The notes under the pieces were generated by a model. The model had not been told where the DNA came from. It saw only the letters and a list, made by a program, of their open reading frames with translations, and searched no databases. The translations under genes and the position numbers were made by a program. From Pandoraea anapnoica (lineage in GTDB: Bacteria > Pseudomonadota > Gammaproteobacteria > Burkholderiales > Burkholderiaceae), in contig NZ_CABPSP010000017.1 in NCBI RefSeq assembly GCF_902459765.1, forward strand, positions 62,001-126,000: a stretch of DNA of 64,000 nt, written 5' to 3'. The number at the start of each line of letters is the position of its first letter. Positions within the stretch are counted from its first letter, which is position 1. This document shows positions 44,867 through 53,039 of the stretch, piece after piece.

Positions 44867-46042
44867 TTACTTGCTTAGCACCCGTATGGCCGATTCCAGC
44901 CCCGCCAGCGTAATCGGAAACATACGATTCGCGAAGAGCTGACGGATCACCGAAATCGACTGACGATATTGCCAAATGGCTTCCGGCTCGGGATTGAGCC
45001 ATGCGTGACGCGGGAACCGGTCGATGAAGCGACGCAGCCAGACTGCACCGGCTTCCTTGTTGTTGTACTCGACGGAGCCACCCGGTTGCAGCACTTCGTA
45101 CGGACTCATCGTCGCATCGCCCACGAAAATCAGCTTATAGTCGGCCGGATATTTGCGCAGCACGTCCCACGTCTCGAATCGCTCGTTGTGACGGCGGCGG
45201 TTCTGCCGCCAGAGATAGTCGTAGACGCAGTTGTGGAAATAGTAGAACTCGAGATGCTTGAATTCCGACTTTGCGGCCGAAAAGAGTTCTTCCGTGCGCG
45301 CAATGTGATCGTCCATCGACCCGCCCACGTCGAGCAGCATCAGCACCTTCACGTTATTGTGACGTTCGGGCACCAACTTCAGATCGAGCCAGCCTGCATT
45401 GGCCGCCGTGGAGCGAATCGTGTCGGCGAGATCGAGTTCCTCGGCCGCCCCTTCGCGCGCGAACTTACGTAGGCGGCGCAGCGCAACCTTGATGTTGCGT
45501 GTGCCGAGCTCTACGGTGTCGTCGTAGTCGCGGTACGTACGTTGGTCCCATACCTTGACTGCGGTGCGATTGCCGTTGCTCTCGCCGCCGATGCGGATGC
45601 CTTCGGGATTGAAGCCGCCGTTGCCGAACGGCGATGTGCCGCCCGTGCCGATCCACTTGCTGCCGCCTTCATGCCGCCCCTTCTGCTCGTCGAACAGTTG
45701 CTTCAGACGTTCCATGAGCTTGTCGAGTCCACCCAGCGCCTGAATACGTGCTTTGTCTTCAGGGGACAGCTCGCGTTGCATCCGCTTCTTGAGCCAATCG
45801 AGCGGCACTTCGCCGGAGGCGTCGACGATTTTCTGCACGCCTTTGAAGTACGCGCCGAACGCCTGATCGAACTTGTCGTAGTGCTTCTCGTCCTTGATGA
45901 GCGAGAGGCGCGCCAGATAGTAGAACTCGTCGAGCGAGGGCGCGATCACCTGACGCTGAAGCGCTTCGAGCAGCGTCAGGTATTCCTTGACCGAGACCGG
46001 CAGTTTTGCCGCGCGCAAGGTGTAGAAGAAGTCGATCAGCAT
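44867..46042 (-). CDS. VWA-domain protein, CoxE-like
   Basis: 391 residues. N-terminal helical region (FFYTLRAAKLPVSVKEYLTLLEAL) and C-terminal von Willebrand A domain with the MIDAS start LMLLDVGGSMDD (about residue 236). It follows the MoxR ATPase gene by 13 bp. MoxR/CoxE-like VWA pairs act as chaperone systems assembling metal centres or large complexes, for instance CO dehydrogenase, but no client enzyme is adjacent here. It ends at 44867 with a 139-bp gap to benE. Confidence 0.9.
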   Translation of the reverse strand: MLIDFFYTLRAAKLPVSVKEYLTLLEALQRQVIAPSLDEFYYLARLSLIKDEKHYDKFDQAFGAYFKGVQKIVDASGEVPLDWLKKRMQRELSPEDKARIQALGGLDKLMERLKQLFDEQKGRHEGGSKWIGTGGTSPFGNGGFNPEGIRIGGESNGNRTAVKVWDQRTYRDYDDTVELGTRNIKVALRRLRKFAREGAAEELDLADTIRSTAANAGWLDLKLVPERHNNVKVLMLLDVGGSMDDHIARTEELFSAAKSEFKHLEFYYFHNCVYDYLWRQNRRRHNERFETWDVLRKYPADYKLIFVGDATMSPYEVLQPGGSVEYNNKEAGAVWLRRFIDRFPRHAWLNPEPEAIWQYRQSISVIRQLFANRMFPITLAGLESAIRVLSK

Positions 46043-46055
46043 GACGTGGGCGCGC

Positions 46056-46898
46056 TTATCGGTTGGCGCGATTCATGAAGACGAGCCGCTCGAACAGGTG
46101 CATGTCCTGCTCGTTCTTGAGCAAAGCGCCCGCAAGCGGCGGAATGGCCAGTTTGTTGTCGGCGCTGCGAAGCGCTTCCGGGCCGATTTCCTCGGCCATC
46201 AGCAACTTGAGCCAGTCGATCAGTTCCGACGTCGACGGCTTTTTCTTCAGGCCCGGGATCTCGCGCACTTCGAAGAACGTCGCCATGGCGGCGTTCACCA
46301 GTTCGCGACGGATGTTCGGGAAGTGGACGTCGATGATCGACTGCATCGTCGCCGGTTCAGGGAACTTGATGTAGTGGAAGAAGCAGCGGCGCAGGAAGGC
46401 GTCGGGCAGTTCCTTCTCGTTGTTCGACGTGATGATGACGAGCGGACGGTGGCGAGCTTTCACCAGTTCTCGCGTCTCGTAGACGTAGAACTCCATGCGA
46501 TCCAGTTCACGCAGCAAGTCGTTGGGGAATTCGATGTCGGCCTTGTCGATCTCGTCGATCAGCAACACGACAGGCTGGTCGGCCTCGAACGCTTGCCAGA
46601 GCACGCCCTTGACGATGTAGTTGGCGATGTCGCGAACGCGCTCGTCACCCAGTTGCGAATCGCGCAGCCGCGAGACGGCGTCGTATTCGTAGAGCCCCTG
46701 CTGCGCCTTGGTAGTCGACTTCACATGCCATTGCAGCAGCGGCATATCGAGTGCTGCGGCCACTTCCTCGGCGAGCATGGTCTTGCCGGTGCCGGGTTCG
46801 CCCTTGATGAGCAGCGGTCGTTGCAGCGTGGCCGCCGCATTCACGGCGAGCTTGAGGTCGTCGGTGGCGACGTATTGGGAAGAGCCTTCGAAGCGCAT
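46056..46898 (-). CDS. MoxR-family AAA+ ATPase
   Basis: 280 residues. Walker A GEPGTGKT (33-40), Walker B VVLLIDEIDKAD, sensor-1 region PLVIITSNNEKELPDAFLRRC. This is the CoxD-type branch of MoxR ATPases, which remodel or load metal centres with a VWA partner. The ATG at 46898 (MRFEGSSQYV) is preferred over an in-frame start ten codons upstream. Cotranscribed with the CoxE-like gene 13 bp downstream. Confidence 0.92.
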   Translation of the reverse strand: MRFEGSSQYVATDDLKLAVNAAATLQRPLLIKGEPGTGKTMLAEEVAAALDMPLLQWHVKSTTKAQQGLYEYDAVSRLRDSQLGDERVRDIANYIVKGVLWQAFEADQPVVLLIDEIDKADIEFPNDLLRELDRMEFYVYETRELVKARHRPLVIITSNNEKELPDAFLRRCFFHYIKFPEPATMQSIIDVHFPNIRRELVNAAMATFFEVREIPGLKKKPSTSELIDWLKLLMAEEIGPEALRSADNKLAIPPLAGALLKNEQDMHLFERLVFMNRANR

Positions 46899-47055
46899 TG
46901 TCAGAGCCGTCCGCAAACAGCCGGCCAACCGGCCGGGCAGGGAAAAAGTTCAGTATAAGACATTGCGCATATGGCTCGCTCGCACGTTGAAAATGTGCAT
47001 TGACATCAATGGCTTGCGAAAAAACTTCGGAGAACTGTGCGGGTCAGCACCGAGT

Positions 47056-47083
47056 TTGCGCCTCGGAGGGTGTGGGTTACAAT
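47056..47083 (+). promoter_or_regulatory. Probable promoter of the cytochrome c genes
   Basis: TTGCGC (47056-47061), 16-bp spacer, TACAAT (47078-47083), about 95 bp before the first cytochrome ATG, in the spacer divergent from moxR. Confidence 0.45.
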
Positions 47084-47179
47084 CGATTGCTTTTTTCACA
47101 GGTCGACCGCCTTGGAGCCGGGACGTCGATCTGCGTGTTGCGGGCCGGTATTCCAACCAAAAACGTTCCCAAGAAGACC

Positions 47180-47545
47180 ATGAAAAAGTTCCTCACGATG
47201 ATGGCGCTGGCGCTTGGCAGCACGTCGTTCATGTCGGTCAGCGCCCTTCATGCGGCCGAACTCAAGCCTGATATGGAGGCGGCAAAGAGCAAGGTGGCCA
47301 TGTGCATTGGCTGCCACGGCATTGCCGACTATCGCACCGCGTTCCCCGAGGTGTATCACGTCCCCAAGATCGGCGGACAGAACGCGAAGTACATCGAAAA
47401 CGCCCTGAAGGAATACGCGAAGGGCGATCGCAAGTTTCAGACGATGCATGGCATCGCAGCCACGTTGACCGAACAGGACATCGTCGACATCGCCGCGTAC
47501 TACGCGGCGCAGACGGCGTCGACGCCGGTCAATCCCCAGAAGTAA
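47180..47545 (+). CDS. Class I cytochrome c (monohaem)
   Basis: 121-residue periplasmic electron carrier. Signal peptide MKKFLTMMALALGSTSFMSVSALHA; one haem site MCIGCH (Cys42, Cys45, His46). The TMHGIAATLTEQDIVDIAAYYAAQ tail supplies the axial Met and the helix typical of cytochrome c4/c5-like domains. Start ATG 47180; the frame opens earlier but without a signal peptide. 25 bp before a second cytochrome gene. Confidence 0.93.
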   Translation: MKKFLTMMALALGSTSFMSVSALHAAELKPDMEAAKSKVAMCIGCHGIADYRTAFPEVYHVPKIGGQNAKYIENALKEYAKGDRKFQTMHGIAATLTEQDIVDIAAYYAAQTASTPVNPQK

Positions 47546-47570
47546 AACGTGCGTGGCTGAGGAGAACACG

Positions 47571-47993
47571 ATGAAGCATTCGATGCATTCGATGGCAAAG
47601 GCCGCTGCGGCGGTGTCCCTGGTGCTGGGCGCGACGCTCGCCGCAACGAGCGGCAACGCAGTCGCCGCGGGCAATATCGCCAACGGTAAGGCGCTCGTCG
47701 ACAAAGGCATGTGCGCCAGTTGCCACGGCGCCAACCTGAACGCGCCGATCACCCCGGAATACCCGAAGCTGGCTGGTCAGTACGCGGATTACGTCTATAA
47801 CGCGTTGCGTGCGTACCAGAACGAACACAGTCTGGTGTATGGCCGCAGCAACGCCATCATGAAGACGCAGGTCATGTCGAATCCGGCGACGCTCGACAAG
47901 GACGGCAAGCCGCGTCCGTTCACGCCGGAGGAGCTGAAGGACATCTCCGCTTACATCGAGTCGCTGCCCGGCGATCTCGTGACGAAAAAGTAA
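47571..47993 (+). CDS. Class I cytochrome c (monohaem), second of a pair
   Basis: 140 residues with signal peptide (AAAAVSLVLGATLAATSGNAVA), one haem site MCASCH (Cys48, Cys51, His52), and PEYPKLAGQYADYVYNALRAYQN typical of c4-type domains. The IMKTQVMSNPA region probably gives the axial Met. GAGGAG precedes ATG 47571. With the upstream gene it may act as a separated two-domain cytochrome c4 equivalent (inference). Confidence 0.93.
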   Translation: MKHSMHSMAKAAAAVSLVLGATLAATSGNAVAAGNIANGKALVDKGMCASCHGANLNAPITPEYPKLAGQYADYVYNALRAYQNEHSLVYGRSNAIMKTQVMSNPATLDKDGKPRPFTPEELKDISAYIESLPGDLVTKK

Positions 47994-48011
47994 GCATTTC
48001 GACGTCTGCAC

Positions 48012-48056
48012 AAAAAAACGACGGTTGCTGTCTGGGCAACCGTCGTTTGCTTTCGT
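48012..48056. terminator. Bidirectional terminator
   Basis: Thirteen-base arms AAACGACGGTTGC (48016-48028) / GCAACCGTCGTTT (48036-48048). Leftward a seven-T run follows; rightward TTTGCTTTC. It separates the cytochrome and DUF1841 genes. Confidence 0.9.
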
Positions 48057-48134
48057 GCTCTCGTTGCGGCGGCTGTGCGATGAGTGCCTGCGGCGCCACG
48101 CCGTTTGCGTGCGGCCGCAACCACCGGAGGGCGC

Positions 48135-48566
48135 TTAGCGCGATGCCTGCTGCTCGATACGCTGGAGGTAGGCGTCCGAGTCGGGCGGCTGACCACTGCG
48201 CTGGGCTTCCCACAGTGTCTGCCCCAGACACTCCATGATGCGGTGCTGCGCTTCGTGCGGCGAGTCGAGTCGATTCGTCAGCTTTTCATACGCAGCGCGG
48301 ATACCGGGCGGTTGATCGATGGAGACCTGCTCGCTGATCGCGAGGTGCATGGACAGATGCAGGAACGGGTTGGTCTGGCCCGCTTCCGGCGAGTAATCGC
48401 GGGCGCTGGCGTCTTCGGTATCGGCGAGCGCGTCGTGGTACTCGGGGTGTTCGTTGATCCAGTCGGCGGCAATCGTTTCGAGCGGCGTCAGGATATTGCC
48501 GTCACGCTGCTTTTGCCACGTGGTGCAGAAGAATTGCCGGACTTCGTCACGGCTCGGATTGAACAT
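48135..48566 (-). CDS. DUF1841 protein
   Basis: 143 residues, soluble, acidic. MFNPSRDEVRQFFCTTWQK, HPEYHDAL and NPFLHLSMHLAISEQVSIDQPPGIR match the DUF1841 family of beta-proteobacteria. The HLSMHLAI stretch with spaced histidines could be a ligand site. Function unknown. Ends at the shared terminator. Confidence 0.9.
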   Translation of the reverse strand: MFNPSRDEVRQFFCTTWQKQRDGNILTPLETIAADWINEHPEYHDALADTEDASARDYSPEAGQTNPFLHLSMHLAISEQVSIDQPPGIRAAYEKLTNRLDSPHEAQHRIMECLGQTLWEAQRSGQPPDSDAYLQRIEQQASR

Positions 48567-48732
48567 GGGGACTCCGTGGGGTTCTTTTGAGGCGTCTTGC
48601 GGCGCGCCTTGCCGTGGCTACAATGGCGAATCCGTTCGCACGATACCGTAAGACGCCGGGCGTGCCTGTGATGGACGGAACGCGCCAATAACGCATGTAA
48701 AACACGCCGTATTGTCCCCCAAATCGCGAATC

Positions 48733-49683
48733 ATGTCGCAAAGCCCACGTATCCCCACCGCAAGCGCTGCACCGGACGGCGTTCCCGCCGTGCCTCACAC
48801 CCCACCGTCTGCGTGGGGCGGCATCGCATTGATCGCCATCTCGGCCTCGGCGTTTGGAGCGATGGCGATTTTTGCGCGCGCGGCCACGGCTTCCGGCGCC
48901 GACATGTTCGCCATGCTGCTGTTCCGTTTCTTCGTCGCTGCCATGCTGCTGCTGCTCTGGTGCCGCATGCAGCGGGTCCGCTTTCCGTCGCGTCGACAGT
49001 CGTTGCATATCGCGCTGATGGGCGGCATCGGCTATGTCGGCCAATCGCTCTGTTTCTTTGGCGCGTTGCAGTATGCACAGGCGTCGCTCGTTGCATTGCT
49101 GCTTTACCTTTACCCGGTATTCGTCACGCTTTTGGCGGCCGTTTTTCTGCATGAGCGCCTGACGCCGGTAAAGCTGGGCGCGCTGGTCCTCTGCTCGCTG
49201 GGGACGGCGCTGACCGTTGGCGGCGGTCAGGGGCAGCCGCTGGGCATGGCGCTGGCGGTCGCCGCCGCGCTGATCTATTCGGGATACATCATCGTGGGCG
49301 CACGTTTAACGCGGGGTGTTGACGCGCGGGCGACGGCAACGCTTGTTTGTTTCGCAGCAACAGTATCCTTCGGCGTCTTGGCGGCGGTACGCAGCTCGCA
49401 GGGACTGCCGTTGCGTTGGCCCGCAGAGCTCGGTGGATGGGCGGCGCTCACCGCGATTGCCGTATGTTCTACGGTCATTGCGATTCTGACTTTCTTCGCC
49501 GGTCTGCAACGTCTTGGCGCGGGACGCGCCTCCATGCTCTCGACACTGGAGCCCGTTGTGACGGTGCTGCTCGCGGCCATGCTGCTCGGTGAAACGCTTA
49601 CGGCGGGACAGTGGGCGGGCGGGGCGCTCATTCTGGCGGGCGTGCTCTGGCTGTCTGCGCGTGGGGCATCGGCAAGCGCTTGA
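48733..49683 (+). CDS. EamA/DMT-family transporter
   Basis: 316 residues, about ten hydrophobic segments in two EamA repeats (GIALIAISASAFGAMAIFARA; LALAVAAALIYSGYIIVGARL-like), the second ending in STLEPVVTVLLAAMLLGETL. The N-terminal 30 residues are polar. ATG at 48733; a TTG seven codons upstream is in frame. Probably a metabolite exporter; substrate unknown. Confidence 0.9.
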   Translation: MSQSPRIPTASAAPDGVPAVPHTPPSAWGGIALIAISASAFGAMAIFARAATASGADMFAMLLFRFFVAAMLLLLWCRMQRVRFPSRRQSLHIALMGGIGYVGQSLCFFGALQYAQASLVALLLYLYPVFVTLLAAVFLHERLTPVKLGALVLCSLGTALTVGGGQGQPLGMALAVAAALIYSGYIIVGARLTRGVDARATATLVCFAATVSFGVLAAVRSSQGLPLRWPAELGGWAALTAIAVCSTVIAILTFFAGLQRLGAGRASMLSTLEPVVTVLLAAMLLGETLTAGQWAGGALILAGVLWLSARGASASA

Positions 49684-49773
49684 TTCCGCGTGCATTTTTG
49701 GCGCGCCTGCGCCCACCGGGCGGCAACGGTACAATCGCCTTCGTTCGCTATCCAACACCCGAGGTCATTCGTC

Positions 49774-50367
49774 ATGAGCATCATTGCCAAAGAAGCCATC
49801 GCCCAGTTGTTCACCGATGCCCGCACGCACAACGTGTGGCTCGACAAGCCGGTCAGCGACGAGACGCTGCGTGAACTCTACGATCTGGTGAAGTGGGGCC
49901 CGACGTCGGCCAACACGACACCCGCCCGGATTGTCTTCGTGAAGAGCCCGGAGGCGAAGGCGAAGCTGATCGAATGCATGGCGCCCGGGAACGTAGACAA
50001 GACGCGTACGGCACCCGTGACGGCCATCATTGCGTATGACCTGAAGTTCTACGAGCACTTGCCCAAGTTGTTCCCCAACGGCGCGGAGAAGATGGTGCCG
50101 ATGTTCTCGGGAGATGCCACCAAGGCAGCAGGGGCAGCCCATATGAACAGCTCGCTTCAGGGCGGCTACTTTATTCTGGCCGCACGCGCGTTGGGTCTGG
50201 ACTGCGGTCCGATGGCCGGTTTCGACGCTCAGAAGGTCAACGATACGTTCTTTGCTGGCACCGAATGGCGTGTGAACTTCATCTGCAATCTGGGCTACGG
50301 CGATCAGGACAAGCTGTTTCCCCGCAATCCGCGTTTGTCGTTCGAAGAGGCAGCGCGCATCATCTGA
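49774..50367 (+). CDS. Nitroreductase-family oxidoreductase, RutE/HadB-like
   Basis: FMN-dependent NAD(P)H oxidoreductase, 197 residues, closest in pattern to malonic semialdehyde reductase Rut[34 protein letters not shown] and [27 protein letters not shown]. The conserved Ser/Asn and Arg near the FMN ([11 protein letters not shown]) are present. No other rut genes are nearby, so a pyrimidine-catabolic role is unproven. Ends at a bidirectional terminator. Confidence 0.9.
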   Translation: MSIIAKEAIAQLFTDARTHNVWLDKPVSDETLRELYDLVKWGPTSANTTPARIVFVKSPEAKAKLIECMAPGNVDKTRTAPVTAIIAYDLKFYEHLPKLFPNGAEKMVPMFSGDATKAAGAAHMNSSLQGGYFILAARALGLDCGPMAGFDAQKVNDTFFAGTEWRVNFICNLGYGDQDKLFPRNPRLSFEEAARII

Positions 50368-50416
50368 TGCAAGATCGGTGACGCTTCACGGCATCGACTG
50401 ATGCGTGAGGCGTACA

Positions 50417-50460
50417 AACAAAACGGGCGGCCCTGGTATCGGGCCGCCCGTCGTTGTTTG
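50417..50460. terminator. Bidirectional terminator
   Basis: Stem ACGGGCGGCCC (50423-50433) / GGGCCGCCCGT (50441-50451), extended by ACAAAC-type pairs. Leftward TTTTGTTTG follows, ending nth; rightward CGTTGTTTG. Confidence 0.88.
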
Positions 50461-50501
50461 TGCTGCCACCCTGCCTGATGTCGGCGAGCGCTAATGGCAT
50501 G

Positions 50502-51146
50502 TCACCCTTTCGGCGCAGGCGTTTTCGGTCGGAAGTCGCAGAGCGGTTCGATTGCGCAATGCCAGCACTCCGGCTTGCGGGCCTTGCATACGTAGCGGCC
50601 GTGCAAGATGAGCCAGTGATGTGCGTCGTGTTTGAACTCGCGAGGCGTTAAGCGTTCCAGGGCCAGTTCGACGGCCAGCGGGTCTTTGCCGGGTGCCAGT
50701 CCCGTGCGGTTGGCGACACGGAAAATATGCGTATCGACGGCAATCGTGTCCTCGCCGAATGCGGTATTCAGTACGACGTTCGCGGTCTTGCGGCCAACCC
50801 CCGGCAACGCTTCGAGCGCTTCACGCGATCGTGGAACTTCCCCGCCGTGCTTCTCGAGTAGCAATTGGCAGGTGGCGATGACGTTCTTGGCCTTCGTGCG
50901 ATACAGTCCGATCGTCTTGATGAAATCGGACACGCCTGCTTCGCCCAGCGCAATCATTTTTGCGGGCGTGTTTGCCACGGCGTAAAGCTTGCGGGTCGCT
51001 TTGTTCACCGAGACATCGGTCGCCTGTGCGGAGAGCAGGACCGCGATCAACAACTCGAAGGGCGACGTGTATTCCAATTCCGTCGTCGGAGTGGGATTGA
51101 GCTGTTGCAGCGTCTCGAACAGGGCACGGCGTTTGGCGTCGTTCAT
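50502..51146 (-). CDS. nth: Endonuclease III
   Basis: Bifunctional DNA glycosylase / AP lyase for oxidised pyrimidines, 214 residues. The HhH-GPD motif (LPGVGRKTANVVLNTAFG) contains Lys120, and Asp138 follows (IAVDTHIFRV); both match E. coli Nth numbering. The [4Fe-4S] ligands are Cys187, Cys194, Cys197 and Cys203. It follows rsxB by 123 bp in the same direction, echoing the rsxABCDGE-nth order of enterobacteria. Confidence 0.98.
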   Translation of the reverse strand: MNDAKRRALFETLQQLNPTPTTELEYTSPFELLIAVLLSAQATDVSVNKATRKLYAVANTPAKMIALGEAGVSDFIKTIGLYRTKAKNVIATCQLLLEKHGGEVPRSREALEALPGVGRKTANVVLNTAFGEDTIAVDTHIFRVANRTGLAPGKDPLAVELALERLTPREFKHDAHHWLILHGRYVCKARKPECWHCAIEPLCDFRPKTPAPKG

Positions 51147-51269
51147 GGCGGGGGCGCGTGTTGCGTGGCGTTTGTCTCGTTATCGGGGACGGTGCGAAAT
51201 CCATCGGAGGCCGGTTAGCCGCCCGTTCGAAGCGTCCGGGCTTCGCACTTCTTGCAAATGAGCACTACA

Positions 51270-52172
51270 TCAATCGTTGTCTTTGGCGTTGTCTGTGCCG
51301 GGAGTGGCGCCGCTTGCGCCAAGCCCTAGCCGCTTACGCCGGGCTTCCGCTTCGTCGATCTGCGCCTGAACGGCTGCAGACACGTTCTCGGTGTTCTTGG
51401 GACCAAGGCCCTCAGCGGCCAGCGCGGCCTTCTTCTGGCGAGCCCGTTCGAGCGCAGCCTGAATGATCGCTTGTTTGCGCGCCGCTGCCGTTGCCGCTTC
51501 GTCGGCGGCGGCCGCTGCGCCTGCGGTTCCATCATTCGAAACCGACGATGCCTCCGTGCGCGGTGTCGCGACCTGCGGCTGGACGTTATCGGCGACGGGC
51601 GTACTTTGCGGTCCCGGTGCAACGCGCGCAGCGCGTGCCGCGAGACGGGCTTCACGCTGCGCCTTGTCCTTTTGCAGACGCGCCTGATGGGCCTCAAAGT
51701 GTGTGCGAGCCTCGTCGGCTTGCGTTTGCGACCAAGCGTCCCATCCGGTGCGCTCGCCGGTCACCGGCACCATGTCGATGCAGTCGACGGGGCAGGGCGG
51801 TACGCAGAGATCGCAGCCCGTGCAGCGGTCTTCGATGACCGTATGCATCAATTTTGCCGCGCCGACAATGGCGTCGACCGGGCAGGCCTGAATGCACAAG
51901 GTGCAGCCGATGCAGAGCGATTCGTCAATCAGGGCCCGGGGGCGCGGGCGTTCGACGCCGTTCTCCGGATTGAGTGCAATGATGGGACGGCCGAGCAGCT
52001 TCGCAAGGCGCTCGACACCTTCGGCCCCGCCCGGCGGGCATTGGTTATAGCTGGCTTGCCCGCTCGCGATAGCGTCGGCGTACGGACGGCAACCTGCGTA
52101 ACCGCATTTGGTGCATTGCGTCTGGGGCAATAAGGCATCGATGCGCTGAGCGAGCGCGCTGACTTCGGACAC
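51270..52172 (-). CDS. rsxB: RsxB/RnfB-type electron-transfer protein with extended C terminus
   Basis: 300 residues from GTG 52172. N-terminal [4Fe-4S] motif Cys20, 23, 28, 45 ([24 protein letters not shown]), then a ferredoxin domain with Cys87/90/93/97 and Cys117/120/123/127. The last ~150 residues are an Ala/Gln/Lys-rich coiled-coil-like tail. The frame extends upstream to an ATG at 52244, but that crosses a probable promoter and operator, so I prefer GTG 52172 despite a poor Shine-Dalgarno. The hydrophobic anchor of RnfB is missing and no rnfACDGE genes are nearby: an orphan, soluble RsxB-like ferredoxin. Confidence 0.88.
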   Translation of the reverse strand: MSEVSALAQRIDALLPQTQCTKCGYAGCRPYADAIASGQASYNQCPPGGAEGVERLAKLLGRPIIALNPENGVERPRPRALIDESLCIGCTLCIQACPVDAIVGAAKLMHTVIEDRCTGCDLCVPPCPVDCIDMVPVTGERTGWDAWSQTQADEARTHFEAHQARLQKDKAQREARLAARAARVAPGPQSTPVADNVQPQVATPRTEASSVSNDGTAGAAAAADEAATAAARKQAIIQAALERARQKKAALAAEGLGPKNTENVSAAVQAQIDEAEARRKRLGLGASGATPGTDNAKDND

Positions 52173-52203
52173 GTCTTTTGTGGGGGATTCGGCGGAAACT
52201 AGA

Positions 52204-52247
52204 ATTATCCTGCATTTTGCAGAAACACTGAACCGTTGTGCCATAAT
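52204..52247. promoter_or_regulatory. Overlapping divergent promoters of rsxB and tetR with a CTGCA-TTT-TGCAG operator
   Basis: The perfect inverted repeat CTGCATTTTGCAG (52210-52222) overlaps the -35 of a rightward promoter (TTGCAG 52217-52222, 19-bp spacer, CATAAT 52242-52247) and sits just above a leftward -10 (GATAAT, 52209-52204) for rsxB. A TetR protein encoded here could repress both directions from this one site. Confidence 0.55.
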
Positions 52248-52275
52248 TCCGCCCGATGAGAACGACCGGCCGATC

Positions 52276-52914
52276 ATGACAACATCAGAAACCAAGATCA
52301 AACGTGACCCGGAACGCACCCGCCAGCGCATTCTTGCCGCTGCGATCGAGGAATTTGCGGAACGTGGTTCCAGTGGTGCTCGCGTGGACAGCATCGCACG
52401 CCGAGCCGACATCAATGAGCGCATGCTCTATTACTACTTCGGCAACAAGGACCAGCTTTATCTGGCCGTGCTCGAAGAAGTCTATGGCGAATTCAATCGC
52501 GCGGAACACGCGCTCAAGCTCGATTTGCTTGCGCCGCTCGACGCCGTAGCCGAACTCGCCCACTTCGTGTGGGATTACTACGCGGATCACCCGGAGCTGA
52601 TTCAGCTCATCAATAACGAAAATCTGCACGAAGCCAAGTCGATGCGTCAGTCGACGGAAATTCGTCAGCAGGTCTCGCCGATCGTTGAACTGCTCGCGCA
52701 GACCCTCAAGCGCGGTCAGGCCAGTGGCGAAATTCGTCAGGGCGTCGATCCGGTCGATCTGTACGTGACGATTTCGGCGATGGGTTATTACGTGATGTCG
52801 AATCGACATACGCTTTCCATCGTGATGGGGCGCGATGTCATGAGCGACGAGTCGCGAAAGACGTACTCGTCCTTCAATACGCAGATGCTGCTGGATTCGC
52901 TGCGCACGCGATAA
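52276..52914 (+). CDS. TetR-family transcriptional regulator
   Basis: 212 residues. Typical N-terminal TetR helix-turn-helix ([51 protein letters not shown]) and a helical ligand/dimer domain (residues 70-212). The MLYYYFGNK recognition-helix pattern is like TetR/AcrR regulators of the RutR-like group. ATG at 52276. Divergent from rsxB with a palindromic operator between them. Confidence 0.93.
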   Translation: MTTSETKIKRDPERTRQRILAAAIEEFAERGSSGARVDSIARRADINERMLYYYFGNKDQLYLAVLEEVYGEFNRAEHALKLDLLAPLDAVAELAHFVWDYYADHPELIQLINNENLHEAKSMRQSTEIRQQVSPIVELLAQTLKRGQASGEIRQGVDPVDLYVTISAMGYYVMSNRHTLSIVMGRDVMSDESRKTYSSFNTQMLLDSLRTR

Positions 52915-52939
52915 GCGGACGGCCGCGATCTGCGGCGTC

Positions 52940-52953
52940 CGGTGCTAGCACCG
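52940..52953. repeat. Perfect 14-bp palindrome
   Basis: CGGTGCTAGCACCG reads the same on both strands and lies 25 bp after the tetR stop, before the shared terminator. Possible protein-binding site or part of the terminator region. Confidence 0.45.
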
Positions 52954-52972
52954 ATACGAAGGCCGCAAAAGG

Positions 52973-53010
52973 AAACCGCCGCGAGAGCCCATGCCCTCGC
53001 GGCGGTTTTC
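52973..53010. terminator. Bidirectional terminator between tetR and phaZ
   Basis: Thirteen-base stem AAACCGCCGCGAG (52973-52985) / CTCGCGGCGGTTT (52996-53008) with 10-base loop and TTTTC following rightward; leftward a TTTCCTTTTG run. Convergent gene ends. Confidence 0.88.
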
Positions 53011-53039
53011 GTATGTCCGTCGGGATTGCCGAATGACGG

